Of a stretch of 64,000 nucleotides of DNA, positions 1-11,090 are shown piece after piece. The DNA comes from Okapia johnstoni (Eukaryota > Chordata > Mammalia > Artiodactyla > Giraffidae), in the NCBI GenBank assembly GCA_024291935.2, contig CM044314.1, positions 25,270,001 through 25,334,000 of the forward strand. The letters run 5' to 3'. The first letter of the stretch is position 1; every line of letters starts with the position of its first letter. The notes under the pieces were generated by a model. That model made no database searches and was not told where the DNA came from. It saw only the letters and a list, made by a program, of their open reading frames with translations. The translations under genes were made by a program, and so were the position numbers.

Positions 1-214
1 CCATTGTTTCATCCCCAATGGGCTAAAATGTCTTCCTGATTTGTAGAGGATTTAAAGAGAGAGCATCTACATTTTCCCCTTTTGGGAGCCAAATGCTTAA
101 GGATATCTTTGTCAGGTTGCACTTTGTCTGCAGAGACAATGGAAGAGAAACTTTACTGATCACACACAAGAAGCACATACTTCCAAAAACAGTTTGGAAA
201 AGTTACAATTGTAT
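1..214. other. unassigned stretch at window edge
   Basis: I see no gene and no repeat family I can name with confidence. It directly precedes recognisable L1 sequence and may be further L1 5' sequence. The 67-codon frame at 93-296 has no recognisable domain. Confidence 0.4.
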
Positions 215-1945
215 GGCTTCAGCCTTCAACAAGCAAAATCCAACAATCCCCGATGAGGGACAGAATTGGAATTCTAGAATTCCCACAGCATTATAGTGTC
301 AAAATGTCCAGTTTTCAACAACAACAAAAATACAGTACATAGAAAGAAACAGTAATGTACAACCCCTTTAGAGGAACAAAAGAGTCAGACGGAAACCATC
401 CCTGAGGAAGCCCAGACATTTAAATTATTAATCAAAGACATTAAATTGACTTTATTAATTTTATTTAAGGAAATCATGGACAGAGAGCTAAAGGGAATCA
501 AGCAAATAATGACTGTAAAAAATACAAATACAAATGCAAATGCAAATGAAAAATAAGGAGATGGAAGGAAGTGACTAGGAATTTTGGAGGTGGAAAGTAC
601 AAAAACTAGAAGGAAAAATTCTCTAGAGGTGCTCAAAATCAGATTTGAGCAGGCAGAAGAAGGAATCGCTTGAAGATAAGGACAAATGAAATAATAAATT
701 CAGAGAAACAGAAAAAAATAATGAGTATAAATGAACAAAGCCTGAAGGACCTGTGGGATACCATTAAGTGTTCAACATACGCATTATAGGGCTCCCAGAA
801 GAAGATATTGAGACAGGAATAGGAAAATATATTTGACAAAAAAATTCCCAAATCTGATGAAATTCATGAATATATACATCTGAAAAGCTCAACTAACTCC
901 AAGCTGGATACTTATAGACTCTACACCAAGTTGATCTTGAAAGCAGGAATATAGAAGTCACTCATCACATACGAGTGATTCTCAAAAAATTAACAGATGA
1001 TTTCTCTCCAGAAACCACAGAGGCCAGAAGACAGTAGGATGACATGTTTAGTTTCCTGAAGGAAAAGAAAAGTGTCAGTCAAGAAGTCTGTATCTGTTTT
1101 AAAGTAAAAATAATAATAATAAAAAATAAATAAAACTGGAAAAAAAATTCTGTATCTGGCAAAACTATCCTTCAACAATGAAAGAGATATTAAGAAAATC
1201 CCAGGTAAACAGATCTACCATACAAGAAATTACTAAAGAGACTCCTTCAGGATGAAATGAAAGAACACCAGACAGTAACTCTCAGACGTAAAAAAGTAAT
1301 AAGCATAAGGTCAAGTAATACTGGACTTTTGAATGAATGAAATTGTACATTTCATTCAATTTCTAACTTCCCTGTTTTTTCCTAAATAAACTAAATGACA
1401 AATGTGTAAAACAATAATTATAAATTCATGTTAAGGGAACTACAATGCATAAGGTGATAATCTGTGATAATAACAACTAAAAGGGTTGAAACAGAGAACC
1501 CAAAAAGAAATAAATGGAGAAGTAAGGAAGCAGAATTTTTGTAAATTATTATATACTATTATGTACATTCAAACCATGTGTTTATTAAGTTTAACATGGC
1601 AATTGATATCCTCCAAATGTTAACAATAGAAAATTGAGGTACAAAAGCATAAAATATAAATAGCCATGTGTAAAGTAAATGCTTGTTTTTCAGTAATCAA
1701 ATTAAATATAAAAGGATTACTTTTTCCTATTAAAATAAAGGTTTGGAAGACTATATTTAAAAAAACTAAAATCCATCAACATTCTGTTTACAAAATATTC
1801 ACTTTAGATATGAAGATGAAGCTAATTTTAGGTAAAAGGATGGAAAAAGATATTCCATGAAAACTATAACCAAAACTGAACTGACTTGGTTGTACTGTTA
1901 TTAGACAAATAGAAATCAAATTTAAAAAGGTTTCATCATATATTG
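215..1945 (+). mobile_element. ancient L1 LINE, 5' region, ORF1 and start of ORF2
   Basis: The stretch runs in L1 order: a 5' region, decayed ORF1-like sequence with the A-rich coding bias typical of L1 (about 400-1300), then sequence matching the L1 ORF2 endonuclease/reverse transcriptase part up to 1945. Its first half is clearly related to 46830-47500, another old L1 copy in this window, which supports the call. Many stops and indels show it is a fossil. It is interrupted at 1946 by a SINE and resumes at 2404, 5546, 8268, 8680 and 10711. Confidence 0.75.
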
Positions 1946-2156
1946 GGGCTTCCCAGTTGGCTCAGTGGTAAAAAATCCATCTGTCAATGCAGGAGACATG
2001 AGTTCGATCCCTGGATCACTAAGTTCTCCTGGAGGAGGAAATGGCAATCCACTCCAGTATTCTTGCTGGGATAATCCAATGGACATAGGAGCCTGCTTGG
2101 CTACAGTCCATGGGGTCTCAAAGAGTCAGACATGACAGAGTGACTGAGCACGCACC
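1946..2156 (+). mobile_element. Bov-tA SINE
   Basis: A tRNA-like head (lightly degenerate A and B boxes, 'gttcgatccctgg') is followed by the BovB-related body with the 'ccactccagtattcttgc' and 'catggggtc' blocks. A 12-base target-site duplication flanks it (1934-1945 and 2157-2168, one mismatch), and the host L1 continues around it. It forms a close inverted pair with the next SINE. Confidence 0.9.
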
Positions 2157-2186
2157 CATCATATACTGATAACATTTAATACAGCA

Positions 2187-2403
2187 ATGTGTGTTAGTCA
2201 CTCAGTCATGTCCAACTTTGCAATCCCATGGATGGTAGCCCACCAGGCTCCGCTGCCCATGGCATTCTCCAGGCAAGAATACTGGAGTGGGTTGCCATGC
2301 CTTACTCTAGTGGATCTTCCTAATCCAGGGATTGAACCCACATCTCTAACATTTCCTGCATTGGCAGGCAGCTTCTTTACACTGGAGCCACCTGGGAAAC
2401 CCA
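2187..2403 (-). mobile_element. Bov-tA SINE
   Basis: This is the reverse complement of the same family: the body comes first on the plus strand (2195-2310) and the tRNA-like head last, ending at the 'gccacctgggaaaccc' motif. It lies only about 30 bases from the preceding plus-strand SINE, so the two could pair as a hairpin if transcribed together. The 83- and 71-codon frames here are only SINE sequence. Confidence 0.9.
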
Positions 2404-2566
2404 CATATACCATATGCAGGCCACAAAATAAGTCTTAATAAATTTTTAAAAGATTGAAATCATCCAATGTCTGTCTTTTGATCATAATGGAATGAAATTA
2501 GAAATGAATAACAGAGGCAAACTGGAAAATTCACAAATATGTGGAAATTAAACAATACAAGGAAGA
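2404..2566 (+). mobile_element. ancient L1 LINE, ORF2 fragment (continues 215-1945)
   Basis: The stretch matches L1 ORF2 just upstream of the part that resumes at 5546 ('ggaatgaaattagaaatgaa', 'tatgtggaaattaaaca'). It is cut by a younger L1 at about 2567. Confidence 0.75.
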
Positions 2567-3353
2567 CTAGGAGACCTTAAGAGGGAAGGACACAGCACCT
2601 CGAGAGGCAGCAGGAAGGATGTGCACTCAGCGCTCAGCAGGATATTGAATCCCTAACAGGAAGGCTGACTGCTTCTAAGGGGGTTGATTCACCAAAATCA
2701 AGCCCTGAGCCTTTGGAGTGGGAGCACTAACTCCCAGACCCTAGAGTATGAGAGAACTAACCCTAGGGAGTATCAAATAGTGAGAACTCACACAAACAAA
2801 ACCACTTGAATACAAGATCCAGCATCACCCAACCACCATTAGCACCCTATGCAGGACACCTCAGCTAAACCACAAACAAAACAAAACTACAAACCCAATC
2901 ATCAGGAGACAGGATCACCACCTCCCTCAGCCCTGCCCGTCAGAGGAAAAACAAACGCAAACAAAAACTCAGCACAAATCTCACCTTGTACAAAGCTTCC
3001 ACAAACAACTGGACCAACCTTAGGAGGGCAGAAGCCAAAGGAAAAAAGAATTCTACCTTCTTCAAGGAAAGAATTCAACTTTCTTTGAAGCCTGGGAAAA
3101 GGAGAACTCAAACACAATAAGTTAAAAAAAAATAATCAAAAGGCAGAGAAATAGTACACAAATGAAGGAACAAACTAGAAACACAGAAGTCCAACTACAT
3201 GAAGAGGAAATAGGCAAACTACCTGAAAAATAATTCAGAATAATGATAGTAAAGATGATCAAAAATCCTGGAAACAAAATGGAGAAAATGCAAGAATCAA
3301 TTAACACAGACCTAGAATAATTAAAGAATAAACATACAGAGACAAACAACACA

Positions 3354-3593
3354 ATGACTGAAATTAAAAATACTCTAGAAGGAATCAATAGCAGAATATC
3401 TGAAGCAGAAGAACAAATCAGTGAGCTGGAAGATAAAATGGTGGAAATAACTTCTGAAGAGCAGAATAAAGTAAAAAGAATGAAAAGAACTCAGGATAGT
3501 CTCAGACACCTCTGGGACAATATCAAATGCACCAACATTCAAATTATAGGGATCCCAGAAGAAGAAGAGAAACAGAAAGAGGCAAAGACAGCC
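3354..3593 (+). pseudogene. L1 ORF1 (RNA-binding protein) remnant
   Basis: The roughly 80 residues encoded here begin 'MTEIKNTLEGINSRISEAEE' and show heptad-like coiled-coil sequence followed by the 'LRHLWDNIKCTNIQIIGIPE' region that starts the RRM of L1 ORF1 proteins. ORF1p is a trimeric nucleic-acid chaperone needed for L1 mobility. The product is truncated: after 'IPEEEE' the frame runs across the deletion junction near 3597 into ORF2 sequence, so no functional protein is expected. The call is firm; the exact subfamily is not determined. Confidence 0.8.
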
Positions 3594-3596
3594 TCT

Positions 3597-3931
3597 TCAA
3601 TAAATGGTACTGGGAAAACTAGGCAGCTACACGTAAAAGAATGAAATTACAACACTTCCTAACACCATACACAAAGATAAACTCAAAATGGATTAAAGAC
3701 CTAAATGTAAGACCAGAAACTATAAAACTCTTAGAGGAAAACATAGGCAGAACACTCTGTGACATAAATCAAAGCAAGATCCTCTATGACTCACCTCCTA
3801 GAGTAATGGAAATAAAAGCAAAAGTAAACAACTGGGACCTGATTAAAATGAAAGGCTTTTGCACAGCAGAGGAAATATATAAGCAAGGTGAAAAGACAAC
3901 CCTCAGAATGGGAGAAAATAATAGCAAATGA
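3597..3931 (+). pseudogene. L1 ORF2 C-terminal segment remnant
   Basis: The reading frame at 3641-3931 contains the conserved L1 ORF2 C-terminal block '[20 protein letters not shown]' followed by '[15 protein letters not shown]'. This region lies downstream of the reverse transcriptase near the Cys-rich domain. The endonuclease and reverse transcriptase domains are absent because of the upstream deletion, and the frame is soon broken by the BovB insertion. It is a fossil with no enzymatic potential. Confidence 0.85.
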
Positions 3932-4063
3932 AACAACTGACAAAGGATTAATTTCCTAAATATACAAGCAGCTCATACAACTTAATGTTAGAAAAACAAA
4001 CAACCCAATCAAAAAGTGGGCAAAAGACCTAAACAGACATTTCTCCAAAGAAGACATACTGTT

Positions 4064-4700
4064 TAGTTCAGTTCATTCACTCAGTCGTGTCCGACATTTT
4101 GAGACCCCATGAACCGCAGCACGCCAGGCCTCCCTGTCCATCACCAACTCCCAGAGTCCACCCAAACCCATGTCCATTGAGTCGGTGATGCCATCCAACC
4201 ATCTCATCCTCTGTCGTCCCCTTCTCCTCCTGCCTTCAATCTTTCCCAGCTTCACGGTCTTTTCCAATGAGTCAGCTCTTCGCATCAGGTGGCCAAAGTA
4301 TTGGAGTTTCAGCTTCAGCATCAGTCCTTCCAATGAACACCCAGGACTGATCTCCTTTAGGATGGACTGGTTGGATCTCCTTGCAGTCCAAGGGACTCTC
4401 AAGAGTCGTCTCCAACACCACAGTTCAAAAGCATCAATTCTTCAGTGCTCAGCTTTCTTTATAGTCCAACTCTCACATCCATACATGACCACTGGAAAAA
4501 CCATAGCCTTGACTAGATGGACCTTTGTTGGCAAAGTAATGTCTATGCTTTTTAATATGCTGTCTAGGTTGGTCATAACTTTCCTTCCAAGGAGAAAGCG
4601 TCTTTTAATTTCATGGCTGCAGTCACCATCTGCAGTGATTTTGGAGCCCAGAAAAATAAAGTCAGCCACTGTTTCCAGTGTTTCCCCATCTATTTGCCAT
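4064..4700 (-). mobile_element. BovB LINE, 5'-truncated 3' fragment
   Basis: On the minus strand this is the last roughly 640 bases of BovB, ending with the 'actgaactgaact'-type tail at 4064-4080. The minus-strand frame 4073-4402 gives the BovB C-terminal block '[19 protein letters not shown]' and '[17 protein letters not shown]'. It splits a younger L1: L1 lies on both sides in the same orientation, though some L1 sequence is missing across the site. The 182-codon plus-strand frame here is antisense. Confidence 0.92.
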
Positions 4701-5545
4701 TCATTAGCAGAGAAATGAAAATAAAAACTACAATGAGATATCACCTCACACCAGTCAGAATGGCCATTATCAAAGTCTATAAACAATAAATGCTGGGGAG
4801 GGTGTGTAGAAAATGGTATGTTCTTGCACTGTTGGTGGGAATGTAAATTGCTACAACCACTATGGAAGATGGTATGGAGATTCCTTAAAAAACTAGCAAT
4901 AAAACCACCAAGCAATCCCACTCCTAGGCATATACCCTGAGGAAACCAAAATTGAGAAAGACACATGTATCCCATTGTTCACTGCAGCACTATTTACAAT
5001 AGATAGAACATGGAAGCAACCTAGATGTCCATCGACAGATGAATGGATAAAGTTGTGGTACACATACACAATGCAACATTACTCATCCATAAAAAGGAAT
5101 ACATTTGAGTCAGTTCTAATAAGGTGGATGAACCTAAAATCTATTATACAGAGTGAAGTAAGTCAGAAAGAGAAAGATAAATATCATATCCTAATGCATA
5201 TATATGGAATCTAGAAAAATGGTACTGAAGAATTTATTGACAGGGCAACAGTGGAGAAACAAACATAGAGAACAGACTTATGGACATGGGGAGAGGGGAG
5301 GAGAGGGTGAGATGTATGGAAAGAGTAACCTTACCATACGTGAAATAGATAGCCAATGGGAATTTGCCATATGTCTCAGGAAACTCAAACAGGGGTGGGG
5401 AGGGAGATGGGAGGGAGGTTCAAAAGGGAGGGGATATATATATACCTATGGCTGGTACATGTTGAGGTTTGACAGAAAACAACAAAATTCTGTAAAGCAA
5501 TTATCCTTCAAGAAAAAATAAATTAAAAAAAAGAAATAACGACAG
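4701..5545 (+). mobile_element. younger L1: ORF2 3' end and 3' UTR
   Basis: The L1 resumes after the BovB. About 4735-5215 corresponds to the ORF2 C-terminus and following region (Cys-region context '[15 protein letters not shown]' in a broken frame). 5216-5540 has the purine-rich 3' UTR ('gagagggtgagatg', 'ggagggagatgggaggg') and ends in an A-rich tail at 5515-5535. The older L1 resumes just after. Confidence 0.8.
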
Positions 5546-6532
5546 TGCTCAAAAAAAAAAAATACGAGCTTAAAGAAACAACGGGTCAAGGAAGAAATAA
5601 CAAGGAAAATTAGAAAATGCTTTGATAAATGAAAATAAAAGCACAATGTACAAAACCTTATGGGATTCATGAAAAGCAATGCTAAAGTGGAAATTTATAG
5701 TCGTAAATATATATGTTAAAAAAGGAGAAATAAACCAATAACTGTACAACTTAAGAAACTGTAAAAAGAAGAGCAAGCTAAATTCAAAGCTAGCATAATT
5801 TAAGAATAATAAAGGTCAGAGCAGAGATAAATAAAATAGAAAGAAGAAAAGTAATAGAATAAAAATAATCAAAAGTTGGTTCTTCAAAAAGATAAAGAAA
5901 ATTGACAAAGATTCAGTAAGAAAAAAAAAAAGACTAAACTTACTTAAATCAGAAATGAAAGTGGAGACATTACTACCAGTTTTATATAAATAAAAAGAAT
6001 TATAAGTGAATACTATGACCATTTGTATGCCAACAAACTGGATAACCTAGATGAACTGAACAAATTTATAGAAACACACAATCTACTGAAACTGAATCGT
6101 AAAGAAGTAGAAAACATCAATAAATCCACATCAAGTAACGCAATTAACTCAGTAATCAAAAACTTCCCAACAGAGAAAGTCCAGCACCAGATGGTTTCAA
6201 TGTGAGTTCAACACAATATTTAAAGAAGAATTTAATTCCAATCTTTATTAAAGTCTTCAAAAAAAATTGAAAAGAATGAAACACTTTGAAACTCATTCTA
6301 AGAGGCCAGAATTACCCTGATACCAAAACCAGATAAAGCGAATACAAGAAAACAGATCAATTTTCCTTACGAATATAAGTGAAAAAGTCCTTGATAAATT
6401 ACTAGCAAGCTGAATTCAGCAGCACATTAAAAGGATTATACATCATAACTAGATGGGATTTATTTCCAGGATGATTCAAGGGTGGTTCAACATTAAAAAA
6501 AAAACAAAAACAATCAATGTAATACAGCGTGT

Positions 6533-6760
6533 TGGGCTTTGAAAGTGGCACCAGTGGTAAAGAACCTGCCTGCCAATGCAGAAGACATAAGAGATCCAGG
6601 TTTGATCTCTGGGTCAGGAAGATCCCCTGGACAGGGTCACAGCAATCCACTCCAGTATTCTTGCCTAGAGAATCCCATGGACGGAAGAGCCTGGCAGGCT
6701 ATAGTCCATAAGGTTACACAGACTTGGACATGACTGAAGCAACACAGACACGCACAAACA
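6533..6760 (+). mobile_element. Bov-tA SINE
   Basis: The tRNA-like head (6540-6610) and BovB-related body with the 'ccactccagtattcttgcc' and 'catgactgaagcaac' blocks are present. The host L1 reads through. The overlapping 60- to 82-codon frames are SINE sequence only. Confidence 0.9.
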
Positions 6761-6931
6761 CAATACACCACATTAATAGAATGAATTAATGGAAAAAATC
6801 CCTCATGATCATCATAATTGATGTAGAAACATTAGAAAAATTTGACACACTTTCTTGATGAAAATACTCAGTAAACTGAGACTAAAAGGGAACTTCCTAA
6901 ACATGATAAAGGCCAGATATGAAAAGCCCAT

Positions 6932-7212
6932 GCTGCTCCTGCTGCTGCTGCTAAGTTGCTCCAGTAGTGTCCAGCTCTGCGCGACCCCATAGGCGGCAGC
7001 CCACCAGGCTCCCCCGTCCCTGGGATTCTCCGGGCAAGAACACTGGAGTGGGTTGCCATTCCTCCTCCAATGCATCAAAGTGAAAAGTGAAAGTGAAGTC
7101 GCTCAGTCGTGTCCAACTCTTAGCGACTCCGTGCACTGCAGCCTACCAGGATCCTTCGTGCATGGGATTTTCCAGGCAAGAGTACTGGAGTGGGTTGCCA
7201 TTGCCTTCTCCG
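6932..7212 (-). mobile_element. Bov-A2 dimeric SINE
   Basis: Two Bov-A body units stand head to tail on the minus strand (6932-7062 and about 7090-7212), joined by a GAAAGT-rich linker, with a (CTG)n-type tail at 6933-6950. A perfect 13-base target-site duplication 'atgaaaagcccat' flanks it (6919-6931 and 7213-7225), so the insertion boundaries are certain. Confidence 0.93.
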
Positions 7213-7885
7213 ATGAAAAGCCCATAGGTGACATCATACTCAATGGTGACAGACTGAAAGCTTTTCCTCTAATAGCAGGAACAAGACAAAGGTGTCCACT
7301 TTCATCATTTCTATTCAACATTGTGCTGAAAGTCTTAGTTGAAGCAAGCAAGCAAGAAAAAGAGATAAAACACATTCAAACTGGAAAAGAAGTTAAATTC
7401 TCTACACAGATGACATGATCTTATATAGAGAAAACCCTACAGAATCTACAGAAGTATTGTTGGAGCTGATAAATTAATTTGGTTAGGATGTGAGGATGTG
7501 AAATACAAAATCAATGTGCAAAAATCAGTTACATATCTATATACTTGCAATGAACAATCTGAGAAAAAAATCTTTAAACTGCATTTACAATAGTATCAAA
7601 GAGAATAAAATACTTAGAAATAAATTTAACTTGGGAAGCAAAAGACTTCTACACAAATACTATAAAACATTGCTGAAAGAAAATTTTAAAACCTAAATGC
7701 ATGGGAAGACATGGCATGCTCATGAATTGAAGGATTTAGATTTAATATTATTAAGAAGACAATACTACCCAAAAGGAGCTACAGATTTAATGCAACCTGT
7801 ACCAAACATCCAACAATTTTTGCAGAAATGGAAAACCCATCCTAAAATTCAAATGGAATCTCAGGGGAACACTAAACAGACAATA

Positions 7886-8025
7886 TTTTTAAAGTTTATT
7901 TGTTTCTTTATTTTTTTGGCCATGACATGCAGCACGTGGTATCTTAGTTCCTTCACCAGAGATTGAACCCATGCCCCTGAGGTAGAAGTGTGGAGTCTTA
8001 ACTATTGCACCACCAGGAAAGTCCC
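7886..8025 (-). mobile_element. CHR-type tRNA-derived SINE, truncated
   Basis: On the plus strand it starts with a T-rich stretch and 'tttttttggccatgacatgc' and ends with the reverse complement of the tRNA-like head ('ttgcaccaccaggaaagtcc'). It is shorter than the other CHR copies here (about 140 versus 300 bases). Confidence 0.75.
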
Positions 8026-8132
8026 AAGACATCATTCTTGGGAAAAAAAATTTAAAAAGTTTGAGAACTCACATTTGTCAATTTCTCAACTTTCTTAGTG
8101 TTACAGTAATCAAAACAGTGTGGTACTAACAT

Positions 8133-8267
8133 TTTGTTGTTGTTCAGCTGCTCAGTCATGTCTGACTCCTTGCAATCCCCATAGACTGCAGCGTGCTAGG
8201 CTTCTCTGTCCTTTACCATCTCCCAGAGTTTGCTCAAATCAACCCTGAATATTCGTTAGAAGGACTG
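8133..8267 (-). mobile_element. 135-base BovB insertion with inverted 5' end
   Basis: 8133-8235 is the minus-strand BovB 3' end. 8236-8267 is BovB sequence in the opposite (plus) orientation, matching the block that normally lies roughly 170 bases upstream of the other segment. A 13-base target-site duplication (8120-8132 and 8268-8280, one mismatch) brackets both parts, so this is one insertion. The host L1 is intact on either side. A short stretch at the junction ('aaa') could belong to either part. Confidence 0.85.
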
Positions 8268-8464
8268 GTGGTACCAACATAAGCACAGACATATAGACCA
8301 AAAAGATATAAAACAGCACCCAGAAATATAAACCCACATAGACAATTGATTTTTTGTGAGGATGCCAAGACTATTCAAAGGGGACAGGGAAGTCTTCTCA
8401 AATGGTGCTGGGAAAACTGAATAGCCACATGAGGAAGAATTAAGTTGGACCATTACGTCATACC

Positions 8465-8679
8465 AGGGCTTCCCTGGTGGCCCAGTGGTAAAGAATCCTC
8501 CTGCCAAAGAAGGATAATCCAGGGGATCTTCCCGGGTTAGGAAGATCCCCTGGAGAAGGAGACAGCAACCCACTCCAGTATTCTTGCCTGGGAAATACTA
8601 TGGATAGAGGAGCCTGGTGGGTTACAGTCTATGGGGTCGCAGAAGAGTCAGACATGACTTACCAACTCAACAACAACAG
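8465..8679 (+). mobile_element. Bov-tA SINE
   Basis: It starts at the 'gggcttccctggtggcccag' head and ends in an 'actcaacaacaac' tail. A 13-base duplication flanks it (8452-8464 and 8680-8692, one mismatch). It is inserted in L1 ORF2. Confidence 0.93.
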
Positions 8680-8807
8680 ATTACCTCATACCATTTACAA
8701 AACTTAATTCAAAATTGATCAAAGATCTAAACTTAAGAAATAAAAATATAAAATTCTTAGACAAAAACTTTTAGAGCTAAAATTATAAAACTATAAGTAA
8801 AAATCTA

Positions 8808-10710
8808 AGTAAAAAAGAAATGCAAAAGGCAAAATGGTTGTCTGAGAAAGTCTTACAAATAGCTGAGAAAAGAAGAGAAGTGAAAGGCAACGGAGGAAAG
8901 GAAAGATATACCCATTTGAATGCAGAGTTCCAAAGAATAGCAAGGAGAGATAAGAAAGCCTTCCTCAGTGAAAGAGTAGAGGAAATAGAGGAAAACAAAA
9001 GGATGGGAAAGACTAGAGATCTCTTCCAGAAAATTAGAAGACACCAAGGGAACATTTCATGCAAGGATGGGCACAATAAAGGACAGAAATGGTATGGCCC
9101 TAACAGAAGCAAAAGATACTAAAAAAAAAAGGTGGCAAGAATACACAGAAACTGTACAAAAAAGATCTTCATGACCCAGATAACCATGATGGTGTGACCA
9201 CTCACCTAGAGCCAGACATCCTGTAATACAAAGTCAAGTGGGCTTTAGGAAGCATCACTACGAACAAAGCTAGTGGAGGTGATGGAATTCCAGTTGAGCT
9301 ATTTCAAATCCTAAAAGATGATGCTGTGAAACTGTTGCATTCAATATGCCAGCAAATGTGGAACACTCAGCAGTGGCCACAGGACTGGAAAATGTCAGTT
9401 TTCATTCCAATCCCTAAGAAAGGCAATGCTAAAGAATGGCCAAACTACTGCACAATGGCACTCATCTCACATGCTAGCAAAGTAACGCTCAAAATTCTCC
9501 AAGCCAGATTTCAACAGTACGTGAACCGTGAACTTCCAGATGTTCAAGCTGCATTTAGAAAAGGCAGAGGAACCAGAGATCAAATTGCCAATATCTGTTG
9601 GATCACTGAAAAAGCAAGTGAGTTCCAGAAAAACATCTACTTCTGCTGTATTGACTACACCATGGCCTTTGACTGTGTGGATCACAACAAACTGGAAAAT
9701 TCTTCAAGAGCTGGGAATACCAGACCACCTTACCTGCCTCCTGAGAAATCTGTATGTAAGTCAAGAAGGAACAGCTAGAACCTCACCTGGAACAACAGAC
9801 TGGTTCCAAATCGGGAAAGGAGCACATCAAGGCAGTATATTGTCACCCTGCTTATTTAACTTATATGCAGAGTACATCATGTAAAATGTCAGGCTGGATG
9901 AAACACAAGCTGGAATCAAGATTGCCGGGAGAAATATCAATAACCTCAGATATGCAGATGACACTACCCTATGGCAGAAAGTGAAGAGGAACTGAAGAGC
10001 CTCTTGATAAAAGTGAAAGCGGAGAGTGAAAAAGCTGGCTTAAAACTCAACATTCAAAAAACTAAGATCATGGCATCCAGTCCAATCACTTCATAACAAA
10101 TAGATGGGGAAAAAATGGAAACAGTGAGAGACGTTATTTTCTTGGGCTCCAAAATCACTGCAGATGGTGACTGTAGCCATGAAATTAAAAGACTCTTGCT
10201 CCTTGGAAGAACAGCTATGAAAAAGCAGAGACATTACTTTGCCAACAAATATCCATCTAGTCAAAGCTATGGTTTTTCCAGTAGTCATGTATGGATGTGA
10301 GAGTTGGACCGTAAAGAAAGCTGAGCGCTGAAGAATTGATGCTTTTGAACTGTGGTGTTGAAGGAGACTCTTGAGAGTCCCTTGGACTACGAGGAGATCA
10401 AACCAGTCAATCCTAAAGGAAATCAGTCCTGTATACTCATTGGAAGGACTGATCCTGAAGCTGAAGCTCCAGTACTTTGGCCACCTGATGGGAAGAAATG
10501 ACTCATTTGAAAAGACCCTGATGTTGGGAAAGATTGAAGGCAGGAGAAGGGGATGACAGAGGATGAGATGGTTGGATGGCATTACTGACTCAACGGACAT
10601 GAGTTTGGGTGAACTCAGGGAGTTGGTGATGGACAGGGAGGCCTGGCATGCTGCAGATCATGGGGTCACAAAGAGTCAGACACGACTGAGCAACTGAACT
10701 GAACTGAAGC
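8808..10710 (+). mobile_element. BovB LINE, 5'-truncated, about 1.9 kb
   Basis: It begins inside the region between the endonuclease and reverse transcriptase domains and runs to the 'ctgaactgaactgaa' tail. A 9-base target-site duplication 'aaaaatcta' lies at 8799-8807 and 10711-10719, and the ancient L1 resumes exactly after it. Frames are broken several times. It keeps the 'cttgggctcc' form of the diagnostic site discussed in the findings. Confidence 0.95.
9326..9778 (+). pseudogene. BovB reverse transcriptase remnant, N-terminal half
   Basis: The 150-codon frame covers the first half of the RTE-type reverse transcriptase. 'WPQDWKMSVFIPIPKKGNAK' is near residue 17, the fingers region 'FRKGRGTRDQIANICW' is near 77, and the motif A region 'CCIDYTMAFDCVDHN' is near 106, with the catalytic Asp of 'IDY' retained. 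After 'NKLENSS' the frame departs from BovB because of a frameshift, and the rest continues in the frame of 9528-9884. The YADD motif is on a third frame. The enzyme would normally copy BovB RNA at a nicked target. This copy is inactive. Confidence 0.9.
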
Positions 10711-11090
10711 AAAAATCTATGACATTGGATTTAGCAATGATTTCTTAAGTATGACACCAAAACCACAGACAATAAAAGAAAAAATGGAAAATTGGACTTC
10801 ATTGAAATTAAAACTTTTGTATATCAAAGGTCAATATCAAAGGAGTATATAGAAACCTAAGAAATGGTGTAAAATATTTGCAAATCATATCTGATAAGGA
10901 ATTTAATTTTCAAAATATATGAAAAACTAGAATTCAATAACCAAAAAAGAAACCACAGTGATGTTTAGAATGGCTAAAATTAAAAGTGCCTTTTACTAAA
11001 AGCTGATGAAGATGCACTGGAACTGGAACTCTCACATGGCAGATGGGAAAACAGTCTGGAACTTTCTTTTAAAAGTTTGGTAAAGGGGCC
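10711..11090 (+). mobile_element. ancient L1 LINE, ORF2 C-terminal part
   Basis: The old L1 resumes after the BovB with the ORF2 C-terminal block ('ctatgacattggatttagca', the aspartate-rich region, then 'acttcattgaaattaaaact'). It fades after about 11090. Confidence 0.75.

Larger units (their letters stand above)
2567..4063 (+). mobile_element. younger ruminant L1: 5' UTR, ORF1, then ORF2 C-terminal part (internal deletion)
   Basis: The piece inserts into the older L1. About 2567-3120 looks like a non-coding 5' UTR. 3122-3596 is ORF1-like, with a coiled-coil rich in E, Q and K. Near 3597 the sequence jumps straight to the C-terminal part of ORF2, so most of ORF2 is missing. A minus-strand BovB then interrupts it at 4064, and L1 resumes at 4701. 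Confidence 0.75.
5546..8807 (+). mobile_element. ancient L1 LINE, ORF2 (interrupted by five insertions)
   Basis: Continuing from 2566, the sequence follows L1 ORF2 through the reverse transcriptase and towards the C-terminus. An example is the frame at 6023-6205, which carries the L1 block 'YANKLDNLDELNKFIETHN'. The interruptions, listed separately, are Bov-tA (6533-6760), Bov-A2 (6932-7212), CHR (7886-8025), mini-BovB (8133-8267) and Bov-tA (8465-8679). L1 sequence is continuous across each of them. Frames are broken throughout. Confidence 0.82.

Noticed and set aside
4170..4975. Overlapping 182-codon plus and 177-codon minus frames
   Set aside because: Both are explained by the minus-strand BovB at 4064-4700 and adjoining L1, read in sense or antisense.
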